Below are positions 15,729 to 24,019 of a DNA stretch of 64,000 nucleotides, piece after piece. The translations under genes and the position numbers were made by a program. The notes below the pieces were generated by a model, which ran no database searches, was not told the DNA's origin, and was given only the letters and a program-made list of their open reading frames with translations. The first letter of the stretch is position 1; the number at the start of each line of letters is the position of its first letter. This stretch comes from an uncultured Christensenellaceae bacterium (lineage in GTDB: Bacteria; Bacillota; Clostridia; Christensenellales; Borkfalkiaceae), in the NCBI GenBank assembly GCA_910587625.1, contig CAJUMW010000006.1, positions 1-64,000 of the forward strand. The letters are read 5' to 3'.

Positions 15729-17585
15729 TCAGAATACTATCTTTACAAACCTGTCGACTCCGCTCAAATCCTTCATAACCATAACGTAATCACGCTTGGG
15801 GAAAAGCTGCAATATGTCGTTTGCCTGACCCTCTCCGCACTCCATAATAAGCATGCCGTCCTTAGCAAGATAACTGCGGACGTCGCTTGCAATTCTGCGG
15901 TAAAAGTCAAGCCCGTCTTCTCCGCCGTCCAACGCCACGCGCGGCTCGTGCTCGCGCACCTCTTTTTGAATGTGCGGTATTTCTCCGCTCTTTATATACG
16001 GCGGATTGCATACTATAATGTTAAATCTGCCGCGCACGTTTGTAAACAGGTCGCTCAAAACAAAGTTTACGTTTACGCCGTTCAACGCGGCGTTTTCGGT
16101 TGCAAGCATAATTGCCGCGTCCGAAACGTCGGAAGCCGTCACCTGACAGCCCTTGCCCCTCAACGCCTTGGCAACCGAAACGGCTATACAGCCCGAACCC
16201 GTGCAAAGGTCCAAGATTTTATCTCCGTTTTCGGCGCTTTTAACAACTGCGTCGGCGAGAAGTTCGGTTTCGGGACGTGGAATGAGCGCGCGCTCGTCAA
16301 CCTTTATTTTGCAGTCCATAAACTCGGTATCGCCTATTATATACCAGAGCGGTCTGCCCTTGAGCCTTTGTTCCGCAATTTCGTTTATACGCTTGCTTTC
16401 GGACGACTTGACGTTGCGCTCGATTGAAAGCTCGCTGCGCGGCACGTCGAGGACAAGCGAATATATCCACTCGGCGTCGCTTTCGTCTATGCCTGCTTGC
16501 TTGAACTTGTTCTTTGTGCTTTCAAGCATTTTAGAAAGTATTCCGCCCGTGATAAAGTCGGTTTCGGGAACAGATTGGTCGTTGTCCATTTCAAGCACCT
16601 TATTAAACGCCGCAATTGCTACGGCAATCATCTCCTCGTCGGGCTCGCGCGTGGTAAGCGCCTTTTGCAAAAGCTTGCCCGGCGCTTTCAATATTGCCAC
16701 AAAAAAGTTATCGAACTTAGCCAAAAGCTTCAAAACTTCATATGAAAAACCGGCAATAAGCGGCAACAGCACCAATTCTAAGCCGATATTTATAAACGAA
16801 AGCGCAACCTGATTTGTAACGCCGGGAATGACGTACGTCTTGAACGCCCAGGTTATTACCGATATCAAAACTATATTTACAAGCAGTACTATAAAAAGAA
16901 ACGACGTGCCGCATCTGTCGTGCAGGCGCGAACACTGCTTTACTTTTTCGGGGGTAAGCTCGACGCCGTGTTCATAGGCGTTTATCGTCTTATGCTCGGC
17001 GCCGTGATACATATATAGCCTTTGAATATCCTTTAAAAGCAGTATCAAAGACAAATATAGAATAAAAATCAACAGCTTGAATACGCCGAGAAAGACGTAC
17101 CTGACCCATTCAAACGATGCTGCCGCGTCCTCCGGAATAAAGCCCATTATAAAGTCGGTTGCAAATCTCGGCAAAAATATAAACAGCGCAAGCGCGAGCG
17201 CCACGCCAAGAATTACCGAAATTGCCGTTACTACATCCATTACGCTGAGTTTGAATTTTTCGGCAAGCCACTTGGATATTTTGCCGCCCTCTTCATCGTC
17301 GTCCCCGTAGACTGCCGCCGAACGCATAAGCGTTTTTGTACCCGTAACAAGCGAGGAAAATAAATTTACCACGCCGCGGACAAATGGAATTTTAGAAGCT
17401 GTTTTTACGGCGTTGCTCTTATTCAGGCGCTTTGCTTCGACCTGAATTTCACCCGAAGCGTCGCGTACGGCAGTAGCCATACACGTTTTGCCCATCATCA
17501 TAACGCCCTCTAAGACAGCCTGACCGCCTATATAAGTTCCGCATTTTTTTGATTTAGTTTTCTTAGTCTTATCGCTTGACGACAT
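15729..17585 (-). CDS. prmC: Fusion of DUF1385 (YqhQ-like) membrane protein and PrmC release-factor methyltransferase
   Basis: 618-aa protein with two parts in one uninterrupted frame. Residues about 15-336 match the DUF1385/YqhQ family: GGQAVLEGVMMMG at 20-32, several membrane helices, and YHGAEHK at 193-199. Residues about 350-618 are a PrmC-type SAM-dependent N5-glutamine methyltransferase with IPRPETE (435-441), DLCTGSG (459-465) and catalytic NPPY (527-530). In many Clostridia these are separate adjacent genes between rpmE and prfA. Here the methyltransferase would be tethered to the membrane unless processed. No internal start with a ribosome site is obvious. Confidence 0.92.
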   Translation of the reverse strand: MSSSDKTKKTKSKKCGTYIGGQAVLEGVMMMGKTCMATAVRDASGEIQVEAKRLNKSNAVKTASKIPFVRGVVNLFSSLVTGTKTLMRSAAVYGDDDEEGGKISKWLAEKFKLSVMDVVTAISVILGVALALALFIFLPRFATDFIMGFIPEDAAASFEWVRYVFLGVFKLLIFILYLSLILLLKDIQRLYMYHGAEHKTINAYEHGVELTPEKVKQCSRLHDRCGTSFLFIVLLVNIVLISVITWAFKTYVIPGVTNQVALSFINIGLELVLLPLIAGFSYEVLKLLAKFDNFFVAILKAPGKLLQKALTTREPDEEMIAVAIAAFNKVLEMDNDQSVPETDFITGGILSKMLESTKNKFKQAGIDESDAEWIYSLVLDVPRSELSIERNVKSSESKRINEIAEQRLKGRPLWYIIGDTEFMDCKIKVDERALIPRPETELLADAVVKSAENGDKILDLCTGSGCIAVSVAKALRGKGCQVTASDVSDAAIMLATENAALNGVNVNFVLSDLFTNVRGRFNIIVCNPPYIKSGEIPHIQKEVREHEPRVALDGGEDGLDFYRRIASDVRSYLAKDGMLIMECGEGQANDILQLFPKRDYVMVMKDLSGVDRFVKIVF

Positions 17586-17611
17586 TTTCTAACCCGCCTT
17601 AAATAAGTAAA

Positions 17612-17637
17612 TTAGCTCCACTTGTGTATGGAGCTAA
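17612..17637 (-). terminator. Hairpin after rpmE (weak terminator or processing site)
   Basis: 9-bp stem TTAGCTCCA with its complement and an 8-nt loop, followed on the minus strand by TTTACTTATTT. It lies between rpmE and the fusion gene and may reduce read-through. Confidence 0.5.
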
Positions 17638-17642
17638 CGTAA

Positions 17643-17846
17643 TCAAAGATTGTATTTTTTGTTGAACTTTTCTACGCGGCCGCCTGTATCTACAAGCTTT
17701 TGCTTGCCTGTAAAGAAAGGATGGCATTTATTGCAGATATCAACTTTAAGCGTTTCGACATTCTTTGTCGTACCCGTCTTGAACGTAGCTCCACAAGCGC
17801 AAACGACCGTAACTTCACGGTAATCGGGATGTATTTCGGGCTTCAT
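17643..17846 (-). CDS. rpmE: Large ribosomal subunit protein L31 (zinc form)
   Basis: 67-aa protein of the 50S subunit. Four cysteines in the zinc arrangement C16-x-C18 and C38-x-x-C41 mark the C+ type, which is used when zinc is sufficient. The start was moved to the ATG at 17846, six bases after GAGGTG; the in-frame GTG three codons earlier lies in that ribosome site. It heads the rpmE / DUF1385-prmC / prfA group, a typical Firmicutes arrangement. Confidence 0.95.
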   Translation of the reverse strand: MKPEIHPDYREVTVVCACGATFKTGTTKNVETLKVDICNKCHPFFTGKQKLVDTGGRVEKFNKKYNL

Positions 17847-17991
17847 ATCTTTCACCTCGCTAATATTTCTTATAGTGCTTAACTATTATATAACAATAAA
17901 AATTCATAGTCAATTAATTTTTGACTGAAAACTTAATTTTTATTAATAATGCCGTAAAACGCCGCAAAATGAGAAATTTTTCTAATTTTAG

Positions 17992-18020
17992 TTGCAAAAT
18001 CGGGAGATATAGCGTATAAT
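17992..18020 (+). promoter_or_regulatory. Promoter of the MDR-like gene with a very short leader
   Basis: -35 TTGCAA, 17-bp spacer, -10 TATAAT; 12 bases separate the -10 from the ATG, giving a predicted leader of about 6 nt. Confidence 0.65.
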
Positions 18021-18032
18021 AGGCAATAAGTT

Positions 18033-19052
18033 ATGGATAGTTGGATTTTAAAAGGCGTTAAAAACCTTGTAAATGAATCTCAAAGCGTAAACATTACTTC
18101 TCCCACACAGGTCAAAGTCAAAATTTCGCATCTGCTTTTAACCGAGTTTGACGAAATGCTTTTTAACGGCGATGTTGCGGTAAACTACCCGAAAATTCCC
18201 GGACGCGTAGCGTGCGGAATCGTTACCGAAGTAGGAGAAAACTGTTACGGATTGCAAAAGGGGTCGAGAGTTTATATCGAACCCACTCGAGCGTGCGGAA
18301 ATTGCCTTGCCTGTAAGAGCGGTAAGAAAAAAAACTGCACAAAGATTGCAGTTGCCGGTAAAGATTTCGACGGATTTTTGCGCGATTTTATTGTATGCGA
18401 ATACAATGAGGTCGCACCTCTTCCCGATTCGGTAGACGATTTCCACGCACTGTGCATAGAAACCGTGGCTATTGCCGAAAATATTTACGATAAACTTAAT
18501 CTTTCTGCGGGTCAGAGAGTTGCGATTATCGGCGGCGACCCTTCGGGTATTCTTATCGCACAGATTTTGATGTACCACAAAATTATTCCCATCATAATCG
18601 ACAACAATCCGACGAACCTTGAAAAGGCAAAAAAATGCGGTATATTCTTCGCGTTTACGGGGGACGACGACATAGACGCGAATATAATGAGCGCAACAAG
18701 CGGCAATTTATGCGACGCGGCAGTCTACTGCGCGGCTTCGCGTATGCCTATCTCGTTTGCGTCAAGATTTGTCGGCTATGATAAAACGCTTGTCATTTGC
18801 TGCAACTCGGCTATAAACGCAAGCTTGCCGGCGCGCGATATTCTCGATAAAAACCTTACGGTCATAGGCGTTACGGACGCTTACGGCTATACCGATACCG
18901 TAATTAATTTACTTGTCAACGGCGCGGTTAATATCGACCATTTTGAAAAAGAAGTGCTTACGGAATACAACCCCGCGGCAATATTAGCCGAAAAGTCCAC
19001 AAGTCCTTCCGCCAAAAAGAGCAAGATGACCATATTAAAAATGATTCTCTGA
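18033..19052 (+). CDS. Zinc-type medium-chain dehydrogenase/reductase-like protein, catalytic zinc site lost
   Basis: 339-aa member of the alcohol dehydrogenase-like MDR superfamily: GroES-like N-terminal domain and a Rossmann domain with VAIIGGDPSG (162-171). The structural-zinc set is intact (C88, C91, C94, C102). The catalytic-zinc ligands are not: the usual Cys-Gly segment reads LLTEFDEML and the usual GHE reads PGRVACG (Arg58, Val59). The cofactor loop GxGxxG is also altered. A degenerate or repurposed enzyme seems likely; the substrate is unknown. It precedes cls by 17 bp, probably as an operon. Confidence 0.8.
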   Translation: MDSWILKGVKNLVNESQSVNITSPTQVKVKISHLLLTEFDEMLFNGDVAVNYPKIPGRVACGIVTEVGENCYGLQKGSRVYIEPTRACGNCLACKSGKKKNCTKIAVAGKDFDGFLRDFIVCEYNEVAPLPDSVDDFHALCIETVAIAENIYDKLNLSAGQRVAIIGGDPSGILIAQILMYHKIIPIIIDNNPTNLEKAKKCGIFFAFTGDDDIDANIMSATSGNLCDAAVYCAASRMPISFASRFVGYDKTLVICCNSAINASLPARDILDKNLTVIGVTDAYGYTDTVINLLVNGAVNIDHFEKEVLTEYNPAAILAEKSTSPSAKKSKMTILKMIL

Positions 19053-19056
19053 TTCC

Positions 19057-19075
19057 GCGCATTTTTGTTATGCGC
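19057..19075 (+). promoter_or_regulatory. Hairpin sequestering the cls start codon
   Basis: GCGCAT (19057-19062) pairs with ATGCGC (19070-19075), and the ATG is the cls start. No Shine-Dalgarno precedes it. It may limit cls translation unless ribosomes arrive from the upstream gene. Confidence 0.4.
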
Positions 19076-20467
19076 CAATTATCGAATTTATTTTTCAAAC
19101 TAAATTTCTGGATAATAATTTTGATTGCGGTACAGATTGCCGCAATCATTTTTTTGTGCCTTTATATTCCGTCGCTTATGAGGGTGACTATTTTTGTTGC
19201 ACTGTTTTGGTTGCTTGCCGCAATTTCGGCAACCGTGCTGTTTTTAAGGAAGGGTTCGCTCGAAACAAAATGCGTTTGGTTTGTAATTATATGCGCTTTG
19301 CCGGTTGCAGGCGCGCTTATATTCTTTTTGGCGTCGCGCCGCGATAAGCCGCACGGAATTCTAAAAATACGACCGAAAACGCAGACAGAGGAAAGCGCAC
19401 GCCTGCCATACGCGGTAAGCTACGACAATGCGCAATACTTTAAAACGGGCACTGAATTTCTTTCTTCCGCGCTCGAAAATATAAACGCGGCAAAAAAGAG
19501 CGTGTATATAGAATTCTTTATTTTTTCGCGCGGGCACGTTTTCAATACGCTTATAAAGGCTTTGGAAACGGCAAAAGCAAACGGAGCAGACATTAAAATT
19601 ATAACCGACGGCGTTGGGTCGGCGTTCAAAATAAACAGAAAGGACGTAAAGCGGCTGAAAGCCGCCGGAGCGGAAGTTAAAATATTTCACAGACTTACCC
19701 CCGTTCCCCATGCCAGAATAAACTACCGCGACCATAGAAAAATTCTTGTAATCGACGGAAAATGCGCCTATACGGGCGGCGTGAATATCGGTGATGAATA
19801 CGCCAACATTTCAAGCCCTTACGGATATTGGAAGGACAACGGGGTTGTCGTTTTCGGCAAAGCCGCGCAGGTGTTCGAGGGAATGTTTCTTGCAATGTGG
19901 AACGGTATTTACGAGATGGACGCGCCCGAAACGGGCAATAAAAGCTGCGTTCCCTTTTTCGACAGTCCGCCGTACGAGTACTTTTGCGAGGACGCATATG
20001 TTCACGCCGTATCATCGGCGCAAAAGCGGGTGCATATTCTTACGCCATATTTCTGCGTTTCGGAAAAGACCGCCGCCGCGCTATCGTTTGCGGCAAGACG
20101 CGGTGTGGAAATTAAGGTTATTATTCCGCACATACCCGACAAGCCCTATGCGTTTGAAGTTTCAAAGGCATTTGCAAGCGAGCTTGCCAAGTACGGAGTT
20201 GAATTTTACGAGTTCGACCCCGGGTTTATGCACGCGAAAGCATTAATTTGCGACAACACGGTTTTTTTGGGAAGCTATAATTTCGACTTCCGCTCGATGC
20301 ATTTCAATTATGAATGCGGAGTTATGTTTAACGACACCATAACCGACGAAGTAGAACGCGACTTTCAGGAATGTCTTACAATTTCGCGCAAATTTTCAGA
20401 CAAAAAACCCAACTTTTTCAAAAGACTTTACCGCTCGTTTTTACGCTTCTTTGCTCCGTTGATTTAA
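19070..20467 (+). CDS. cls: Cardiolipin synthase (phospholipase D superfamily)
   Basis: Membrane enzyme that makes cardiolipin from two phosphatidylglycerols. The 465-aa protein has two N-terminal membrane helices (about 12-35 and 40-60) and two HKD motifs: HRKILVID in the middle and HAKALICD near the C-terminus, the latter followed by FLGSYNFDFRS. Architecture and length match bacterial ClsA-type synthases. Downstream of the MDR-like gene; no ribosome site is seen and the start codon lies in a hairpin. Confidence 0.92.
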   Translation: MRQLSNLFFKLNFWIIILIAVQIAAIIFLCLYIPSLMRVTIFVALFWLLAAISATVLFLRKGSLETKCVWFVIICALPVAGALIFFLASRRDKPHGILKIRPKTQTEESARLPYAVSYDNAQYFKTGTEFLSSALENINAAKKSVYIEFFIFSRGHVFNTLIKALETAKANGADIKIITDGVGSAFKINRKDVKRLKAAGAEVKIFHRLTPVPHARINYRDHRKILVIDGKCAYTGGVNIGDEYANISSPYGYWKDNGVVVFGKAAQVFEGMFLAMWNGIYEMDAPETGNKSCVPFFDSPPYEYFCEDAYVHAVSSAQKRVHILTPYFCVSEKTAAALSFAARRGVEIKVIIPHIPDKPYAFEVSKAFASELAKYGVEFYEFDPGFMHAKALICDNTVFLGSYNFDFRSMHFNYECGVMFNDTITDEVERDFQECLTISRKFSDKKPNFFKRLYRSFLRFFAPLI

Positions 20468-20482
20468 CATCATATTTGCGGC

Positions 20483-20511
20483 TTGACAATTTTGTTGCCG
20501 AAAGTTATAAT
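20483..20511 (+). promoter_or_regulatory. Consensus promoter of the YfcE-like gene
   Basis: -35 TTGACA, 17-bp spacer, -10 TATAAT, followed by an AAGGAG site 5 bases before the ATG. Confidence 0.85.
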
Positions 20512-20531
20512 TTAGATACTAAGGAGTTATT

Positions 20532-21059
20532 ATGAAGATTGTAATTGCCTCGGACATACACGGCTCGGCTAAATGGTGCGGCGAGCTTTTGAAGGCTTTC
20601 GAAGCCGAAGGAGCACAAAAGCTTTTGCTTCTCGGGGATATTTTATACCACGGGCCGCGCAACCCACTGCCCGACGATTACGACCCAAAGCGCGTTGCCG
20701 AAATGCTGGGCGGCATAAAGGAGCGCATACTTTGCGTACGCGGTAACTGCGACAGCGAAGTCGACCAAATGATTTTGCCCTTCCCCGTGTTTTCGGACTA
20801 CGCCGCGGTATTTACGGACGGAATAAATATCTATATGTCGCACGGGCATCGCGAGGTGTTGCCGCTTTCGCAATGGGACGTATATTTGACGGGACACACG
20901 CACGTTCCGCTTAAAGAGCGCAGCGGATACCTGCATTTGAACCCCGGCTCGGTTTCTTTGCCCAAGGAAAACAGCGAACATTCGTATATCTTATACGACG
21001 ACAAAACCTTTTATTTCAAACGCTTTGACGGAACGGTTTACGACGAAATTAAAGTTTAA
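20532..21059 (+). CDS. YfcE/MJ0936-family metallophosphoesterase
   Basis: 175-aa calcineurin-fold phosphodiesterase. The metal-binding motifs are in order: SDIHGS (7-12), LLGDILYHGP (about 38-47), RGNCD (about 75-79), SHGH (about 102-105) and GHTHVP (about 120-125). YfcE-type proteins hydrolyse phosphodiester model substrates; the physiological substrate is not established. Monocistronic with a strong promoter and a 38-bp palindromic terminator. Confidence 0.92.
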   Translation: MKIVIASDIHGSAKWCGELLKAFEAEGAQKLLLLGDILYHGPRNPLPDDYDPKRVAEMLGGIKERILCVRGNCDSEVDQMILPFPVFSDYAAVFTDGINIYMSHGHREVLPLSQWDVYLTGHTHVPLKERSGYLHLNPGSVSLPKENSEHSYILYDDKTFYFKRFDGTVYDEIKV

Positions 21060-21062
21060 AAT

Positions 21063-21100
21063 AAAAAATGCCTTTCGCAAATTTGCGAAAGGCATTTTTT
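21063..21100. terminator. Perfect 38-bp palindromic bidirectional terminator
   Basis: Arms start A6-TGCCTTTCGC and end in the complementary GCGAAAGGCA-T6; shared by the phosphodiesterase gene and the convergent small membrane protein gene. Confidence 0.9.
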
Positions 21101-21109
21101 TACTTTCAA

Positions 21110-21352
21110 TTAAAAGAAGAAAGGTCTTCTGTTTAAAAGTACACAAATGATGTCTAAAATCCAACCGATACCTAAACCGTAGAAAATCCAAAGAATACCA
21201 AGCAAGATTTTGACAATGTTGCCCTGCATAAGACCGTCTATAAGACGAATGATACCGAGGACAAAATCAAAGAAAATTGCTACAAGTACCCTAAGAATCC
21301 AAGGTAACGAAAGGAAAACGTCAGCTAAACTGCCACCGCGCTTTTTTGCCAT
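21110..21352 (-). CDS. Small membrane protein, TM2/YqaE-like candidate
   Basis: 80-aa protein with two or three membrane helices after a basic N-terminus. The second half (GIGWILDIICVLLN, then RRP) resembles the second helix of TM2-domain or Pmp3/YqaE small membrane proteins, but I would not assign a family firmly. It has its own promoter (21386-21413), an AAAGGAG site and a terminator, so it is an independent transcription unit downstream of the alpha operon. Confidence 0.75.
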   Translation of the reverse strand: MAKKRGGSLADVFLSLPWILRVLVAIFFDFVLGIIRLIDGLMQGNIVKILLGILWIFYGLGIGWILDIICVLLNRRPFFF

Positions 21353-21385
21353 AACAATAAACTCCTTTTTTATTTTTATAAATAT

Positions 21386-21413
21386 ATTATATCACACTAT
21401 CAAAATATGTCAA
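21386..21413 (-). promoter_or_regulatory. Extended -10 promoter of the 80-aa membrane protein gene
   Basis: Minus strand: -35 TTGACA, 16-bp spacer, TGATATAAT (extended -10). Confidence 0.8.
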
Positions 21414-21441
21414 TAGAATTTAATAAATTTGTAAAAAGTAT

Positions 21442-21467
21442 AAAACAGCGGATATTACCGCTGTTTT
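21442..21467 (-). terminator. Terminator at the end of the ribosomal cluster
   Basis: 10-bp stem AAAACAGCGG with its complement and a 6-nt loop, then a T-rich run on the minus strand, 7 bp past rplQ. Confidence 0.8.
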
Positions 21468-21473
21468 AAAACA

Positions 21474-21980
21474 TTAAACCAATTCAATAATTGCTTCTTC
21501 GGCGCCGTCGCCAAGACGCTTACCGAGAAGATAAATTCTCGTATAACCGCCGCCCTGACCGAGCTCTTCGGCACGCTGAGCATATTTGGGCGCAATCTCG
21601 TTGAAAAGCTTTTCCATTAAAGGGTGCTGAATGTCGGCTGTTCTTGCCTTGAATTCAGACTTCTTTTCGGCAAAGGGCTTAACTTCCTGAATGTCGCGAA
21701 GCTTGCCGATAAGCTGACGGCGGACTGCAAGCTTTTTAGGGCTGTCCTTTACGCCCTTTACAGTCTTTTCCTTGCCTTTCTTGTCAACGGTAACAACGTC
21801 GTATTCAACGTTGTCGTCGTAAACGCTGATTGCCTTAGTGATAATTTTTTCAACGTAAGGCTGCAATTCCTTTGCCTTTGCCTTAGTTGTCGTTATTTTA
21901 CCGTACCATAAGAGGTCTGAAGCCTGATTTCTTAACAGCGCGATTCTCTCCTCTGCGGTTCTTCCCAATTTACCGGGCAT
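21474..21980 (-). CDS. rplQ: Large ribosomal subunit protein L17, with internal insertion
   Basis: 168-aa L17. The N-terminus (PGKLGRTAEERIALLRNQ) and C-terminus (GGGYTRIYLLGKR, then EEAIIELV) are standard. Between about residues 55 and 100 there is an insertion of roughly 40-45 residues compared with the usual ~115-125-aa L17, rich in Lys and Val, where most L17 have a short turn. Last gene of the alpha operon, 3 bp after rpoA. Confidence 0.95.
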   Translation of the reverse strand: MPGKLGRTAEERIALLRNQASDLLWYGKITTTKAKAKELQPYVEKIITKAISVYDDNVEYDVVTVDKKGKEKTVKGVKDSPKKLAVRRQLIGKLRDIQEVKPFAEKKSEFKARTADIQHPLMEKLFNEIAPKYAQRAEELGQGGGYTRIYLLGKRLGDGAEEAIIELV

Positions 21981-21983
21981 AAT

Positions 21984-22937
21984 TTAGTCCTCCTTGTTTG
22001 AAAGTGAAAGTCCGTAAGACTCGAGCTTTAAAATGACCTCGTCCAAAGACTTCCTGCCGAGGTTTCTTACCTTCAACATCTCGTCTTCCGTCTTTCTTGT
22101 TAAATCTTCCACTGTGTGAATGTTTGCACGCTTTAAGCAGTTGTAAGAACGCACCGAAAGGTCCATATCTTCAATAGCCATAGCAAGTATTTTTGCCTGT
22201 TTGTCGTCCTCGTTTTTGACGAGAATGTCAAGCCCCTTTATTGTATCGGACAAATCTACGAACAGAGAAATGTGGTCTTGCATAATTTTTGCCGCAAGCG
22301 ACACAATTTCTTTTGCGCCGAACGCGCCGTTCGTCCATACTTCGAGCGTGAGCTTGTCGTAGTCGGTATTCTGACCCACGCGAGTGTTCTCGACCGAGTA
22401 ATTGACCTTTTTAACGGGGGTATAGATGCTGTCGACGGGAATGTAATCGATAAGCTCGGTCTTGGTGTGGTCGGCGCCCTTATAGCCGCGACCTCTGCCG
22501 ATTGTAATTTCCATATCGATTTTTGCGCCTGCGTCAACCGTGCATATATGCGCGTCGCCGTTTATAATCTCTATTTCCGCGTCCTCGGAAATGTCGCTTG
22601 CCTTAACCTCGCAGGGACCCTCTTTATAGAGATGAACGACCTTTACATAGTCCGTATCGGTTACGGTTGTTTTGATAGCAAGCGTCTTGATATTTAAAAT
22701 AATTTCCGTTACGTCTTCTTTTACACCGGGAATTGCCGAAAACTCGTGCTTGACGCTTCCGTCTAAAAATCTTATGCCTTGCGCCGCTGCGCCGGGTAAA
22801 GCCGACAGAAGTATTCTTCTAAGGCAGTTGCCTATTGTAAGACCGAAGCCCTTTTCAAGAGGTTCGACGACGATTTTGGCATAAGCCTGATTCTCGCTTT
22901 CCTCGACTGAAATTTTGGGCATATCCATTTCGATCAT
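21984..22937 (-). CDS. rpoA: RNA polymerase alpha subunit
   Basis: 317-aa alpha subunit. The N-terminal domain assembles RNA polymerase (GFGLTIGNCLRRILLSALPG is diagnostic, near residues 30-50). The C-terminal domain (about 250-310) has the helix-hairpin-helix segments LSVRSYNCLKRANI and LRKSLDEV-type RNLGRKSLDE, which bind UP elements and activators. The start at 22937 follows AGGAGGAAG. Normal length and place between rpsD and rplQ. Confidence 0.97.
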   Translation of the reverse strand: MIEMDMPKISVEESENQAYAKIVVEPLEKGFGLTIGNCLRRILLSALPGAAAQGIRFLDGSVKHEFSAIPGVKEDVTEIILNIKTLAIKTTVTDTDYVKVVHLYKEGPCEVKASDISEDAEIEIINGDAHICTVDAGAKIDMEITIGRGRGYKGADHTKTELIDYIPVDSIYTPVKKVNYSVENTRVGQNTDYDKLTLEVWTNGAFGAKEIVSLAAKIMQDHISLFVDLSDTIKGLDILVKNEDDKQAKILAMAIEDMDLSVRSYNCLKRANIHTVEDLTRKTEDEMLKVRNLGRKSLDEVILKLESYGLSLSNKED

Positions 22938-22963
22938 AAAACTTCCTCCTATTTTTTAATTTT

Positions 22964-23593
22964 TTACTTGGAGTACAGCTCGACAATCATATGCTCGGCA
23001 ATCTGACTGTCAATATCTTCTCTTTGGGGCAATGCCAATATCTTTCCCTGTAATTTTTCATTGTCAAATTCAAGCCATTTGGGGGTGTTTCCGCCCTTAG
23101 TTGCTTTGAGTTCTTCAAAATACTTGTTGGAAGTCTTGCATTCTTTGACGGTAATTACGTCTCCGACCTTGACTATATACGAAGGAATATTTACTTTCTT
23201 TCCGTTTACAAGGAAATGTCCGTGATTTACAAGCTGACGGGACTGCGAACGGCTCACGCCTATGCCCATACGGAAAATTACGTTATCAAGCCTGCGCTCC
23301 AACAGTGAAAGCATGTTTTCACCGGTGATGCCCTTCATTCTGTCGGCTTTTGCGTAATATGCGCGGAACTGACCTTCCTGTACGCCGTAAATTCTCTTAA
23401 CCTTCTGCTTTTCGCGCAGCTGCTTGCCATATTCGGAAACCTTCTTTCTTGCAGCCGCAAGACCGTGAGCGCCGGGCGCCATAGGTCTTTTTTCAAACGG
23501 GCACTTGCCGTTATAGCATTTATCGCCTTTTAAAAATAACTTTCCGCCCTCTCTTCTGCAAAGGCGGCACTTAGCCTCTCTGTATGTTGCCAT
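22964..23593 (-). CDS. rpsD: Small ribosomal subunit protein S4 (zinc-binding form)
   Basis: 209-aa 30S assembly protein that binds 16S rRNA early. The N-terminus carries four cysteines (C9, C12, C26, C31), the zinc-type arrangement. The S4 RNA-binding domain follows, with LDNVIFRMGIGVSRSQSRQL. In many bacteria S4 is also the translational repressor of the alpha operon; the 147-nt leader before rpsM is a place to look for such a site. Confidence 0.97.
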   Translation of the reverse strand: MATYREAKCRLCRREGGKLFLKGDKCYNGKCPFEKRPMAPGAHGLAAARKKVSEYGKQLREKQKVKRIYGVQEGQFRAYYAKADRMKGITGENMLSLLERRLDNVIFRMGIGVSRSQSRQLVNHGHFLVNGKKVNIPSYIVKVGDVITVKECKTSNKYFEELKATKGGNTPKWLEFDNEKLQGKILALPQREDIDSQIAEHMIVELYSK

Positions 23594-23607
23594 ATACTGT
23601 TATCTCC

Positions 23608-24006
23608 TTATACTCTACGACGCTTAGGCGGTCTGCAACCGTTGTGGGGAATGGGGGATACGTCGGAAATGAGCGTAATTTCTACGTCGCACGCGCCAAT
23701 GGCACGGATAGCCGACTCTCTGCCCGAACCCGGACCCTTTACATAAACTTCGGCATAGCGAAGTCCGTGTTCCTTTGCAGCCCTTACCGCTGTTTCGGTT
23801 GCCTGCTGTGCCGCGAACGGCGTGCCCTTTCTCGAACCCTTGAAACCAAGACTTCCTGCGGACGACCAGCTTAAAGCGTTACCCTGCATATCGGTAACGG
23901 TAACGAGCGTGTTGTTGAAAGAGGATTGAATATGAACCTGACCTCTGTCAACTTTTTTAAGTTCTCTACGCTTTCTCGTAGTTGTTGACTTTTTCTGTGC
24001 TGCCAT
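23608..24006 (-). CDS. rpsK: Small ribosomal subunit protein S11
   Basis: 132-aa 30S platform protein. It shows HIQSSFNNTLVTVTD near the N-terminus and the conserved GPGSGRESAIRA and PHNGCRPPKRRRV at the C-terminus. Length and position between rpsM and rpsD are standard. Confidence 0.97.
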   Translation of the reverse strand: MAAQKKSTTTRKRRELKKVDRGQVHIQSSFNNTLVTVTDMQGNALSWSSAGSLGFKGSRKGTPFAAQQATETAVRAAKEHGLRYAEVYVKGPGSGRESAIRAIGACDVEITLISDVSPIPHNGCRPPKRRRV

Positions 24007-24019
24007 TTATCCGTCCTCC

